DNA of 64,000 nt. It comes from Leptidea sinapis. Its lineage: Eukaryota > Arthropoda > Insecta > Lepidoptera > Pieridae. Below the pieces are notes generated by a model that did no database searches, had not been told where the DNA came from, and saw nothing but the letters and a program-made list of their open reading frames with translations. Where the stretch lies: NCBI RefSeq assembly GCF_905404315.1, contig NC_066312.1, positions 4,575,001-4,639,000 of the forward strand, written 5' to 3'. The translations under genes and the position numbers were made by a program. Shown piece after piece: positions 34,066 to 46,205 of the stretch; the stretch's first letter is position 1; each line of letters begins with the position of its first letter.

Positions 34066-34329
34066 AATACGTAATAACACTGCGGCACCTGCCACCGCAC
34101 ATACTCTGTACTTGCGTAACCGTCAGAACACATTCATATTTTTATGCATTTCTCAGGCTGCGTGAAGCCCGTGAATTCGATTTCTCATTTCTATTAGAAT
34201 TTATATTTTCACACTGACTGTCGGGCGTTTTTACTTAGAAAACACTAACAGAATTATTACATTCATTCGGTTACGTTTTACCCGACTTGCAAACGGGAAT
34301 ATGTTCACAACTTGCTTCTATTTAAAAAA

Positions 34330-34505
34330 AGATAGACTTTTACACAAATTATCTTGCCCCAAACTAGGCTATGGCCTGTACTATGGGTACAAGACAACAA
34401 TATATTTAATACGATATACTTACTTAAACATATTAAAATACATATAAACATCCATTACTCGGAAATAAATATCCATATTCATCATATAAATGATTGCACC
34501 TACTG
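34330..34505 (-). repeat. SINE-S1 copy 2, head lost
   Basis: Body sequence ('acacaaattatcttgcccca', 'gtacaagacaac', 'tccatattcatcatataaat') without the tRNA-like head. Confidence 0.65.
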
Positions 34506-36079
34506 GAATTGCACCACTGCGCTTAGTGAAAATTAAAGTGCGCAGAACTGTATCAAATCGATGGAAGTTTTACACCTCCAATAACTCCTGGGACCCTGGT
34601 TTCACAAACTACTTTTTTAAACAGGTGCACTATTTTGACTGTTGTTTATTTGCAAGTCAATGGTGCCACTTGTACACGAAACTATTTAATTACCTCAATA
34701 GGACGATTAATTGACATTGAGTCGCCTTTGACATCCGCAACATAAAGGCGAAACAATTATACATACTGTAAATATAATATACTCGTATAAATATATATAA
34801 AATTATAGAACAAAAGTTTATTTTTTTTATAAATAATACTTTAATATTGAGAATATTTTGGAATGACTGGAATAATAAATAAAACGGAGAAAATAAACAA
34901 AAATACAAAAAAATAATTTGTTTAATTTGTTTCTTTAAATTTATTTAATTTTGAAAATACTTTTTTCTTACTTTATATTTACTTTCATTTTAATAGTAGT
35001 AGGTAGTAGTAGGTAGACCAGAGTTGTACACACCTGTGAAGGCATTCTATTAATAATGTTTCATAATATTATCATTACACATACATAAATAAATCATATA
35101 TAAATTATATACAGTTCAAAAAAGTATAGGAAATCCAAATGTACTGAAGTTGTAAAAAGTCCGATATAGTTAAATGGACGATGGAGGTATGCATGTTGCC
35201 CACTAGTTTGTCAGTTTTTTTTATTTGAAGTTGTAATTGTTAAACTATATATGTGTCTTTGTCTTTTGCACAAGTGAACTCATATATTAACGACTGAAAC
35301 AGATATATTCTAGGCGAGCTCACTTAAAATCAACTCATACCACTGCATGCACCCAAACTACCCTCTCCCCACAATCAATATTTGCTGCATCTAGTGCTAT
35401 TGAGTTATGCATTCCTAGTACTTAAATTTGAACTTTTGGAAGTTTTAGCCGGAATATTTATTTACTGAGTAGTTAGTTAAGTATAAATAAAGAAATATTT
35501 GGCCGATTGATGATGGTTTTTGGCTTTTGGCCCACAACACATCAAAGCCTCTGTTAGAAAATGCAACTACTTGTACAAAGAGATTGTTGAAAGATTATAA
35601 ACTTGTACTTATTAATTATTTATTTTTTTAATTAATCGGTTCTACTAAACTCCAGTTACATCTCTTATTTGTTAAGTTGTTAGAAAGTTCAGGTTACTTT
35701 GCTGTTACCGTCAAGTAGTACTTACTGTGGCGAGAAACAAGGCGTAACAAACAAACTTACATTCACATTTATAATAAGGATTTGAATTTAAATTATTATA
35801 ATAAGTACTGTGGTAATTCATAATAATTATACTCAGACGATACCAATAATTGTGAACTCCAGCGTTATCTCGCAGCGGTCATTTTACATACAATCAACTT
35901 TACAATGTGACTGACACCATTTTTTTGCAATTCAAGCATATGTTGCCTGCCTGTCTATACGTACTTTTATAAATCAATAACAGCTGTAATAGTGATAACA
36001 AAGTCATCATAATATATATTATGACCATATTATAACCATATTAAAAGGATTTTTTTATCCTAGGTAAAGAAAAGCCAAC
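34506..36079. other. No gene seen
   Basis: AT-rich. A 'gtagtaggtagtagtaggta' run lies at 34996-35016. Plus- and minus-strand frames of about 72-74 codons near 34490-34908 have no motif. Confidence 0.35.
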
Positions 36080-36245
36080 ACGGTTTAAGATATTGTCAGC
36101 TTTTGTATACAACCGTAATAGATAGAAAATATACGCAACGGTTTCGTATTGTCGAAATATCCGCAAGTATACCAGGAGAACATGACTCAGTAGAAGATGT
36201 ATTTTACTTACTAATATCAAGTTAAACAGAACGATATTGCATCCA
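36080..36245 (-). repeat. rep-B copy
   Basis: The reverse complement carries 'ttctcctggtatacttgcgg' and 'atcaagttaa'-type blocks as in 53580-53660. Confidence 0.7.
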
Positions 36246-37014
36246 CATATAGGTTAGGGCAAAGCATGCAAGAATATACTTATGGTTTAGTAAGTTTAAT
36301 ATTATATAGTGGGGAAAGTTAACTCACATAGTTACATAGATATATCAAAAAGTGATATATTTAAATTATTGGATCCAATTATTTTTGAAATAAATACTTT
36401 ATTTAGTTAATATCAATGAGTTCAGTTCAAGGTTGGTTGGTAGACCTGTGGAGCAGAATAGTTTATTTGTTGTAACTAGTTGCTAAAAAAAAAGTATGAG
36501 GTATTTATGAAGAAAGGTTACAAAATTAATTGCGCCCTTTACGAATGTTGTATTGATTGGGTTAAATAGGGATCAGTGAATAGATAGACCAGCATATAAT
36601 TAATAACATGTGGACTAAGGTCTGTACAAATTAAAATAATTCATAGACATCTGTGACCATGAAAACTGGGAGTACGTAAACTCATGTCACTGATGGAATA
36701 TTGTAATTTTCATTTAAAGAGCTAAATAAGTATAAATCATCTTTACCGAAAACAAATCGAGGCTTCTCTGACCCTTCTTTTCAGGCTTCAATGTGATACT
36801 ACTGCTACTCTACCTCCGACCTGTGTATTGCCCGCGATTAAGACATTATGAACAGTTAGTTAGTTCACTTACAGGTTGGTGACGTTCTCTTGACTGTAAT
36901 TCAACAAGTGAAATGTCGTTGCTCGTATATCAAACCGTATTTAAAATAGATGTTCCTTCATCTAGACTGATTACATTCTTACACCTCTAACGGCCGTTCT
37001 TATATACTATCTTC
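36246..37014. other. Mostly unassigned, with a rep-C scrap
   Basis: About 36660-36745 ('aactgggagtacgtaaactc', 'aaagagctaaataagtataaa') matches the start of the long rep-C copies. No gene seen. Confidence 0.4.
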
Positions 37015-37230
37015 AGATACGGATAAATTACTACCTTCTACTATCAGTAACTAGCTGTCAATAATCTGAAGCTGTCCCAATATACCCGATAAGTCATTCT
37101 TATCGCCTTATATTGGGACGCGTGAATTGCAATTTCCATACAAACTTTTATTGCTGGTAAGCTTATACGTCGTTCCATTGACAGACAACGTGTACGGATA
37201 AGGTGAGTTACTGTCGATAAGTTTTAAAAC
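37015..37230. repeat. MITE-like element with central hairpin
   Basis: A hairpin at 37073-37120 pairs 'gtcccaatatacccgataag' with 'cttatcgccttatattggga' around a five-base loop, with minor bulges. The motif 'tacggataa' occurs on both sides in the same direction. It fits a small non-autonomous DNA element. Confidence 0.6.
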
Positions 37231-37339
37231 TGACATGATAGGGATGATGATACCTAGTTACTTAGATATTTAATAATTTATAATACATATTATATCTCGT
37301 TGAATAGTGGTTATGATATATAGGCGGTTAATTTCCCTG

Positions 37340-37470
37340 TGAAATACTGCGCACTTTCGATTTCAATCAGCGCAGTTCTAGGTCTCATGTTATTGATCTA
37401 GCTCTCTCTCTCTCTCTCTCATTTTAGGCTCCAGTTCTGGAACTGCTCATCTTCCCTACTTTAAGAGTTC
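37340..37470 (+). repeat. rep-D copy with CT microsatellite
   Basis: Contains 'tcaatcagcgcagttctagg' and 'catgttattgatctag'. A (CT)n run at about 37401-37420 has expanded at the point where other copies read 'ctctgg'. Confidence 0.7.
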
Positions 37471-37949
37471 CTGGTCCAAAAATGCACCACCGCGTTCTTA
37501 TTGCAGTCATTTTGCAAGATGCTGATATGATGATATAATAAATACAGTCAACTATACTGATTTTTATTTATAAACAATACAGAAGTGATATTTAAAAATG
37601 CACAAAGTCATCATAAGATGTTTCGATAATTGTCCAGTTATGTTTAGTGTAAGTTAAACTGCGGCATATAATTGTTGTACCAACAGATATCACCGTCGTC
37701 AAAACTCAAACTTCTAGAATTTAACGATAGATAATTGTCCCAGGCTATCGTATTAAGTGAAGTCCTATTTAAATCACTTCTGTGTTACTCCGTACCAATA
37801 CGGTCAGCTACAATACATTGCAACTTTTATGACAAGAGAATACCGAGAGGAATACACAGGCAATTCAATCCAGGATAAAGATCTCTGTCTTCACAACAAT
37901 TCTTAAATTAGGTCCTTATCTATTAGAATTCTATTAGAATTAACATTTT

Positions 37950-38090
37950 ATGTCTTAAGGGGACGAGCGCAATTATAGTGCCACTCAGAATTTTTGGGGT
38001 TTTTTTTAATCCTGAGTGGCACTGCATTGAGATGGGTAAGGCGTATCAATTACCATCGGCTGAACATTCTGCTCGTCTCAACCCTTATTT
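37950..38090 (-). repeat. S2 fragment with hairpin
   Basis: 'gtgccactcagaatttttgg' faces 'cctgagtggcac', the inverted core of S2 seen forward at 25445-25505. Confidence 0.65.
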
Positions 38091-38824
38091 AAATAAAATA
38101 AAATTGGAGCAGAAAACAATAAAATGAACTTGTTTTAGAACGTCGGCACAAACAATATATAATAGTACAAGTAAGTCAACAAGAGTAACTGGATTGGGAA
38201 AAATTGGGGAAGTACGTGAGGACCATGGTAAATAAAGGTACTGACTACACCTCAGAGAATGATAAGAGAACACACAGAAAAGAAAACAGGCGTAAATATA
38301 TGTTTATATATGACATAACTATAAATGCCCATAATAACATCAGATATTTGACTGGTCTGAATTCTTTACCCTTAGTACCCTTATGCAGTATACGGAGATA
38401 CAAAAGGGATGCGGCTTTGCGCGATCTTGTTGCGGTGGGTGATGATGGTACAACTTACTTTGAGGTCTGCTACGACTTATGATTTTAGGGAAAAATATAC
38501 TTATATTTTAATTTTTACTTGAGCAGGATTAATAGTGGAGAAACTGAAATTATCTGTTAAAATAAATAAAACAAGTCTTTTGATTGTCACTGGATCTAAT
38601 TTTGAAATAATACTGAATTACATTGAAGTGCTGTAATTTTTTCACTAAGAAATAATTAATTATAAATAAGAAAAAAAGAAATCTATTTTAATTTAATTTT
38701 CAATAAAATAATGTCGAAAATACTGGATTAAATCTAATTTAATCTTGGAATAAAATTAACGTCATTGATAAGGGAATTTAATTGTATTGACACTATCAAG
38801 CATTATTTGGAAAAAAAACTTTTT

Positions 38825-39210
38825 TTTATATTGTCAACGCCACTATATTAGTATTATTTCTATTACTATTTCGTTTGACAGAGGAGCTATGATCATCAGC
38901 TTCCATTGGTGTGTCTTTGTGTGCGAAACTCCCAATACAGGCGTTAGACTTATACGTCAATATAATATCTGACCAATGAATTTCTAGATGTGTGACGTGT
39001 GAGTAGTGTCTTAATGTTAGTTGTGACCGTATGTGTGACTGCGACACAAGCACCTAACTTTATATTAATTAGCATGAACAATGCACTTCCAATTGTTTCG
39101 TGTTCTTCTGGTATATTTGCGGTAATATTCAAACGAAAATATACGCAACGTATGTTTCATGCAAATTGAAAGCATAGTAGAACCGTGTGAGACTTGTAAA
39201 TATAATATAA
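38825..39210 (+). repeat. rep-B copy (close inverted partner at 60270-60640)
   Basis: Aligns along most of its length with the reverse complement of 60270-60640, including 'ctattactatttcgtttgac', 'tctgaccaatgaatttctag' and 'acgtatgtttcatgcaaatt'. Confidence 0.8.
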
Positions 39211-39744
39211 TAAAATAATTATCATTAATTTCTAAAAAAAAGGATAAATTACCTGGAATGTACCTATTTTTATGGGCCTTAAACCAGGCTGAATGTTTAT
39301 GCAAAATTGGAAATTAGGTTCCACCGATTCATTCTGTTCTGCAGTTATCTTTTAGGCTATTTTGTTAATTAATGGCACTTGCCTCATTAATATTGGTAGC
39401 AATCCCATCCGCTAGTGAACTTTTCAGCGGTTATCCAGAACAAATACTAAAAAGAAGCAATCAAGCAAACAAAATACCTAAATCTCGAATAAATAAATGT
39501 TACCACTGGTCAGGATGTGTATTTTGTATGCAGGATGGCTTTACAATCGGCAAATATAATATTAATCTATTGCTTAATATAGCTATTGCTATAGCGACCC
39601 CGATGCTTACGACGGATTAATTATCGTGCATAACTTATTGACTACCTCTTACTACTTGAGGTTAATGGTTCCGCCAAGTGGAAGAGCTTGTTTTTTTTTT
39701 ACTAAGATCAACATAACAATATAATCATAGATAATTAATATGTC
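39211..39744. other. No gene seen
   Basis: An 82-codon plus-strand frame (39372-39620) shows no motif or splice context. A short 'ctattgctatag' palindrome occurs near 39582. Confidence 0.35.
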
Positions 39745-39965
39745 TAGATGGAATCTCTTGCTGTTCGACAACCGATAAAAACAAGCCAGGAATATTAATT
39801 TAAAGTGCGTTACAAGCTACGTCTTACGCTCGCCATTTGTAATTACTATATCACGTTGTGTTAGTGTGCGTTAATTGCTCAAATTATCAGCTGTCATATT
39901 CTATCTAAACCTTTCTAGACGTATAAATAATCTAAGAATATAAAAAAGTGTGTGTGTCAGCTCCG
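39745..39965 (+). repeat. MITE-J copy 2, both terminal repeats present
   Basis: Left end 'agataattaatatgtctaga' and right end (reverse complement) 'agattatttatacgtctaga' form imperfect ~20-bp terminal inverted repeats around a ~200-bp non-coding body. Confidence 0.65.
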
Positions 39966-40504
39966 ACGCACGACTGGAGTTTACTGCTCAAGAACGATTG
40001 TCTTTGAACAGGTACTAAACAAAATCAAGGCCAATGGAGTCGGTTACAAACATACATACAGCAGAAGCAAATAAAAGCGTATTAATTAAAAAAAAATATA
40101 CATATTAAAAAAAAAATAGGTTAGGTTAAAAACTGTCTATTTGGCGTGAAATGCGCTATACTATATATTCTCCATATAAAATTAAACATTTAATTATGTG
40201 TATAGCTCATATAAATTTGTATCAACCATATTGATAATTCAATATTATATAAATACAAAGCACACATGTTTATATATACAATACATGTCATATTAATGTA
40301 TTAATTGTGACATACTTAGTACCCACGTGCTTATCAGATTTTCCAGCACTAGTATTTACACCACTTTCTTCCATAATTTATAGAATTTTCACTTAACTTT
40401 ATGAAAGTATAATAATAAATCAATTTCAATAATATAATAAAGCTTCAAAATATAAGAAAGTGAAAGGTGCGCGAGAAATGATGAGCACCAAAAACGTTAC
40501 TATG

Positions 40505-40620
40505 ACATTTTGATGAGCAGATTTTTCTCATACCGGGCGCCTTATATGAAAATCGATTCTTAAGGAGTAAACTCCAATAAACTCCAATAAATATATACAT
40601 AAGTATGTCGGAGAACCATT
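40505..40620 (+). repeat. Interspersed repeat ('accgggcgccttatatgaaa' type)
   Basis: Shares 'cataccgggcgccttatatg' and 'agtaaactccaa' with 62565-62640. Confidence 0.7.
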
Positions 40621-41104
40621 ATTCTCGTTGGTATGATCCTTTGTAGTTGTGTCCATCAAAAACTGGAAGTAAAAAATTATTTAATTGGCCATCGCATGAA
40701 AACAATGTTTTGTTTTTTGTTTTCAAAATAAGTTGCTTCGACCTACTCTTACAAGGAAAGTTTAGTTAAAGCTTGCAATAAAAAGTTATGCAGTCCGACG
40801 GGATTGCCAACAAAAGTAAAAACTATAATCATCAAACATAATTACCTACATAATATATTGTTATATGATTCGGGTGCTGCTGTTATTATGAAACATAATA
40901 TTTTACAATATTAATGAACATAAAATACAAATCCTAAACATAATAAATATAAACAATAATTATCGTAAATATCATTGATATCCTTGTAAGTATTTTTATC
41001 TTATGTTCACATTCTCAGCAATTATATTCCTGTAATTAGGGTCCCTACTGCTGCGTTGACAAAAGCTTTAGGATGAGCCACCGTGCAAAATCACTCACAA
41101 AAGG

Positions 41105-41480
41105 ATGTTACAATTATGTCACAATATTTCACATCAAGCGCGTTTTATTGCTGCTAGCGAACAAGAATCAGAGTACTGGTTTCTGGCCACTCCTTCTCTT
41201 CTCTCCTTCTTATGTATCCCTACAACAGTTCCCCATATCTGCCGCTGTGGAAGCGATGTACATAGTCTTGGTCACCATGGCTTATCTTGCCGCCGCAGTA
41301 AGGGCCGTGTCTCCCGCTATGTCGCATTAATCGACTTCTAATTTCAGGCCTTTACTACCGTCAAAGTGCCGGCTATCCTAGAGCCGAATGGAATTTCAAG
41401 TGACGATGGTAAGAGGCCTGCTAGTATGTCGTTGATTGTTATCAAAATTTTGGACTCTTCTCGTTTGTTTATTAAAAAGT
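41105..41480 (+). pseudogene. LINE-type C-terminal domain fragment with one in-frame stop
   Basis: The plus strand reads ISHQARFIAASEQESEYWF, then PHICRCGSDVHSLGHHGLSC and RRSKGRVSRY, a stop (TAA 41339-41341), and in the same frame VKVPAILEPNGISSDDGKRP. The CxCGxxVxxxGxHGLSC...LEPxGxxRxDGKRPDG pattern is a C-terminal domain found after the reverse transcriptase in some metazoan retroelements. The second half ends DGKRPASMS rather than the usual DGM. The core polymerase is absent. Confidence 0.7.
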
Positions 41481-41639
41481 TAATAATTTATTTTACTAGA
41501 TAGTTAACGTACTTTCAATATCAGTCTTAAGTTTTCTGATAACTTTAATATTTACGAAATAATCACCTGGTCACACTTAACGATTACATCTATGCAGGAT
41601 AGATTAGTAATAATATTTAAACACTTCTACACAAATTAT

Positions 41640-41815
41640 TTTGCCCCATCTTAGGCATAAATACGCCTGTGCTATGATACGTTGCAAGACAATGATTTAT
41701 TTAATACGATATACTTACTTAAATATACATAAATGCAAATCAACATCCATGGATGTCGGGTCATGACTCGAAAACAAACATCTATTTTCATCTCATAAAA
41801 TATTTGCACGATTAT
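41640..41815 (-). repeat. SINE-S1 copy 3
   Basis: Body sequence 'acacaaattattttgcccca' to 'catctcataaaatatttgca'. The tRNA-like head is lost. Confidence 0.65.
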
Positions 41816-41879
41816 TCTAATATACTTACGATCAGCTGTTGATCAGCTGTGGTGTCACGTGCGTCCTCGAGTAAACAAA

Positions 41880-42060
41880 CATCTGATCATGAATGAAATT
41901 ACGACGTTCAGTTACTAGGATCGCATAAAATATAAGAGCCAGAGCTGTAATGCACATGTAAATAAAATAATAAGTATCACTAAACGAAACACCTCATGAA
42001 AGAGATGGAAATATAATCGCCTATGTGTGTGAGACACACAAAATAACATAAATATGAATC
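41880..42060 (+). repeat. rep-E copy
   Basis: Shares 'gttactaggatcgcataaaa', 'acacctcatgaaagagatgg' and 'ataatcgcctat' with 63640-63800. Confidence 0.65.
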
Positions 42061-42109
42061 AACAACTCCCACCTGAACGCCGTCTAGACACACAGCTACA
42101 CTGTCCATT

Positions 42110-42375
42110 TTCCACCTATGAAGTTTAATATTTATTTTGCATCGATTGTCCTTTCAACACACGTCCTTTCGGCATTTTTACGATCAATGTACTCAACCCA
42201 ATCTACGGACTCCCCTAAGTTGCACCTAGGAATAAAAATAATCAACTCGAGGTTTAAAAAATGCGAGACAACAATCAAAAAATTTGTTTTGGTTTCTTTT
42301 TTTTGATGCGAACGACAGTCTATGTCAAAATGGCGGCCGGACGAACGGTCGGTTGATGTTGCCATGTGTTGCGAA
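42110..42375 (-). other. GC-rich start with overlapping small frames, unexplained
   Basis: The minus strand starts near a 'ccgccattttgacat' motif and is open for 77 codons (42365-42132). A second overlapping small frame starts MPKGRVLKGQSMQNKY and stops. Both could be the 5' part of a gene or transposon. No donor or family could be supported. Confidence 0.25.
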
Positions 42376-42572
42376 TAACTATGAAAATAAATATTGTATT
42401 ATTATTTTAAATGACGTACTACTTTAATTTCCATATCAACGTCAATACTTCATAATATCCCAATATCGTCAAAACTATACCTAGGTATATAAATTTATTA
42501 TTTATCTATTCTATTCTATTCATTAATTTTAATTTATCTATTATATCTATTAAATTTTGAAATAAAATCTAT

Positions 42573-43035
42573 TTGTCTACCACATCACTAGTAAAGATAA
42601 TCGGATGCCATTGGTCGTTATTTGTGTCCGAACTGCGAATCTCGACCAATGAATATCGAGTTGGTTTACGTGTGAGTACTGATAGTGACTGTGTGTGTGG
42701 CTGCAATATCGGTCTGTATAACTTGATATTAGCAATTGAAATACAGCTCCTTCGATTCATGTTTTCCTGGTATACATGCGGATATTTCGTCGATACGAAA
42801 TGTTTGCGGATTATTTTATCCATTCAACGAAAATTGATTATTTATTGCGGATTAAATTTGATATATAAATACAACCTAAATTAATTAATTAACAATAATT
42901 AAGTGTGGAAGAAGGTTTCACCAAGAGAGAGAGAGGCATCAGAAGAGATGTCCTTAATTTATTAATTCTTCGACTAAACTATTGCACTCCCATCAGTTGA
43001 GCTTCCTGCGATATTATTCAGCACAATATCTGTTT
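42573..43035 (+). repeat. rep-B long copy (inverted partner at 53205-53800)
   Basis: About 460 bp are complementary to 53205-53800: 'ggatgccattggtcgttatt', 'gaccaatgaatatcgag', 'tatttcgtcgatacgaaatg', 'accaagagagagagaggcat' and 'ccactcccatcag'-type ends. The frames at 42569-42884 lie inside it and are not genes. Confidence 0.8.
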
Positions 43036-44709
43036 GATAAAGTGAACAAGACTTCTGAAACTGAATTACACCTTTAGGCTAGTCACAACAAGTAGGTCCT
43101 TAAAATATGAGCGATGACTCTTTGGAAAAACGTATCACAAGCAAAGTAAGTCATGTTGACCACTGCTATGTAATTAATGATAGGGCATAAAATTAAGTTG
43201 GCTTTTGGATTTTTAATAATTTTATTTTAGTGGATTTTTTTACTGAATATTGATATTTTTTATACCATTATAGCATGCAATGTTGTGTTGTTTACATTTC
43301 ATAATATTATATTATTTGACTAGATTTCATTATTTTAACATATAAAATCATGCATAAACTTTTGTTAAATCAGCCTGTATATAAACTATATATTTTTGGT
43401 GATTGACGTTCACGAGCAATCTGATGGTTTTATGTCAATTAAGTTTTTTGACTTTGACATTAATAGAAATTTTCAACATAACTATTAATTTAATCATAAT
43501 ATATCAAATAAAATTAGTTTATAATTATGTATAAAGAACCACCTATAAGCAGATAAATGCTTATAGTATTGCTCTACAATAATAATCTTATCTCTACGCT
43601 CACGTGTGCATTGAGTAACTTGGCTACCACATTCTTATTAACTGAACTAACCAAATGGTATTTATTCGGTCACCAGTGAATTTATAATTAATACTTACGA
43701 CTACTCTCTACTCTAGCCCATAATGTGGTTTTTTCTTTAGGTTATACATACTTCTTTAGGCGTGTTATGTAAAAATGATGAGAGTGAAATTTTAAGTTGC
43801 GCGTGCATCACTGTATCACAAAAGTAACAGGTTGAAGTTTGTTCCTAAAGTTTTACTGACGTTTGCGTCATTCGTTATTTTTTTTTTGGTTTCTTGGTCC
43901 ATTATCAGGACAGGCAAGCCCTTCATGCAAGTCATTCAAGCCCATAATATTTTAATATTCAACCCAAAATGAATACGGCTGGTATTCATTTTTTAATAAT
44001 TAAATTGTCAAAGCCATCTTTGCAAGATTTTTACAAAATTGTTCTTTCTACAAACGTAGAATATCACGAGGAATAAATAATTTTAATGATTTTTGCTTTG
44101 TTAGGCCAAAGATGTTTAACTTCTTGCGAGCATTTTATTTTATTGTTTAATATTTCAATCTTGATACACTGTCTAGAAACCGAACTGATTATTGATTTAA
44201 TTCTTTTGACTTTCCAATTGTTTATATTAGTTATAATTATTTCTGCAAAATTAAAATGCACACTATTGAGGAAAAATACAATTTCTGTTGCCAGTTTTGG
44301 GCAAAATCAGTAAATTTTCATGAAAGTTATGTCTGAATAAAGCAATTACTAAGCCAATGTTGCGAAAGTTAAATTTTAAAATTGAAAAGAATAAATGATA
44401 AGTGACAGAAACGTACACTACATGCTGTGCCTCCTGTGATAATTGATACAAGTTATAAAACCAACACTAAAGAGAACAACAAAAGCAAGATTAAAACAAT
44501 CTTCATCCGTGTTAAGTGCGTATCGCGCTCCCTCGGGAAATTTTAAAAATGTATCTATATATTTTGATTTATTATTAATAAATCAAATTAAAATAACATT
44601 ATTCATTAAGTGTTAAAGACATATCTAACAGCAAACTGTCTCTTATAAAGCCCTGAAATTTACACAAAGCGTGTTTCACTACTGTAAGAAACCTTTTACG
44701 TTTAGTTTC
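43036..44709. other. No gene seen
   Basis: AT-rich. Overlapping frames of 62-75 codons at 44064-44451 are leucine/isoleucine-rich by composition and have no motif. Confidence 0.4.
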
Positions 44710-44830
44710 CATGTGACTTACTGCGCACTTTCGATATCAATCAGTGCAGTTCTAGGTTTCATGTTATTGATCCAGCTCTGGAACAGTTTGTTGACTCCTA
44801 CTACTTACTTGTTTATGAGTTCCTGATCGC
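44710..44830 (+). repeat. rep-D copy
   Basis: 'tcaatcagtgcagttctagg', 'catgttattgatccagctct', 'ggaacagtttg'. Confidence 0.7.
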
Positions 44831-45729
44831 AAGATCGCCTTCTTACTACAATAATAATTATGAAAAATGCAACGATGGCTGTTTTATAAAATATGATAAA
44901 TTCAATTAGAATTAAAATACAGTTAGCATTTAGTTTACTTCTTGCTCGGAATAAATATTATTTATTCATAGCGATATTTTTAAATGTATATGTAATCTTT
45001 AGTTATATAAAATAATTTATTTAAAACCAATTTAAATAACCACCAATCCTTCATAAGATGACTAATCTGTTTTGTTGCGGTATTAAGCACCACATTACGG
45101 GAATCACCAAGCACTGGTCGGTTATGTTAACTTTTGTTAGATGAACATAAGTTATAGAATCACTTGGTTATGTCCTTCTATACTCTACAGGTACATATAC
45201 CTGACCAGTCTTGTTTTCGTCTGAAATCGTCGAGGAGAGAAGTTATAATACAGGTAGGTACCTGATCTGTGGTTTCTCGAAGTTAATTAAAGCTATAAAA
45301 CAAAACAACATGCAGTTAAATAAGCTCTTATAGGGTAACTTCCTTATTATCTAGAATCATAAAGTCTCTATAAGTTATACATGTAGGTATTTAATTAAAT
45401 ACACCATAAACATTGTGAGACTAAGATCATTAGCTCCTAAATAATATTGACAACAAAGAGTACTGTACTGTGAAACTTAATCTCTAAGGTACATAGTTTT
45501 ACTTAAAGTATCTGTTCTTGATAATAGCTATTAATACGTAGAAAACTTACTTTATAACTTTACACAATAGGTTGTGTGTCTTGCTGAGCAACGGCCTTCC
45601 CTGTTATTGGTACCGCTATAACTTACAAGCTTAGAACAGTGTTTCTCACACATTGCTATGTCACGACCCGGTAATTTTCACAATACCGTGACCAACTTAA
45701 TACTTTTAAACCCAACCTGCATTTAGTAA

Positions 45730-45895
45730 AATAATACACACAAATAAAATTTGAAACACAAAATTTTATGAACGATGCGGGATTCGAACCCACGACCTCC
45801 GGCGTTCCGTGCCTTCAAATTTTATTTGTATATTAATCCTAGAAGTGAGGGTTATCACTTTAAAAAAAAACATAACATATTGTTTAAATTTACAA
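45730..45895 (-). repeat. SINE-like copy with half a tRNA
   Basis: 'gcgggattcgaacccacgac' and 'ctccggcgttccgtgcc' are the T arm and anticodon arm of a tRNA-like unit in reverse. The D arm and 5' acceptor are missing. The half tRNA sits between inverted 'aaataaaatttgaa' and 'ttcaaattttattt' arms. The tail from 45819 recurs at 46129. Confidence 0.65.
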
Positions 45896-46042
45896 GAGCG
45901 ACATCTCAACTCTCAAGTCAATTTCCTAATATGCAAATATTGGGGTTGAGCAGGTTAGCAACTGTAGAGTAGATCCTGTAGATGAAGCCACAACCTGAAA
46001 GTTGAACAAAGCAAACAGAATTTTATCACGAGGCGGTACTCG

Positions 46043-46205
46043 AACGGTTAGCTCAGTTGGTTAGAGCACCGGCACGGAACGCCGAAGGTCGTGGGTTCGA
46101 ATCCCGCCTCGTTCATAAAATTTTGTTTTTCAAATTTTATTTGTGTATTAATCCTAGAAGTGAGGGTTATCACTTTAAGAAAAAACAACATATTGTTTAA
46201 AATAA
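46043..46205 (+). repeat. SINE-like copy with full tRNA-like cloverleaf
   Basis: From about 46043 to 46116 a cloverleaf can be drawn. The acceptor pairs 6 of 7, the D arm (GCTC/GAGC) and T arm (GTGGG/CCCGC) are perfect, and the anticodon stem pairs 4 of 5. The loop ACGGAAC would give anticodon GGA, but position 33 is C instead of T. There is no long variable arm for serine. With the shared tail (46129-46200), this points to a tRNA-derived repeat. Confidence 0.65.

Noticed and set aside
42569..42884. Overlapping 84- and 103-codon frames
   Set aside because: Both lie inside a rep-B copy and are not preserved in its inverted partner.
46043..46116. Functional tRNA gene
   Set aside because: Position 33 is C, the implied anticodon GGA would need a serine-type long variable arm, and the unit carries the tail of a repeat also present at 45819.
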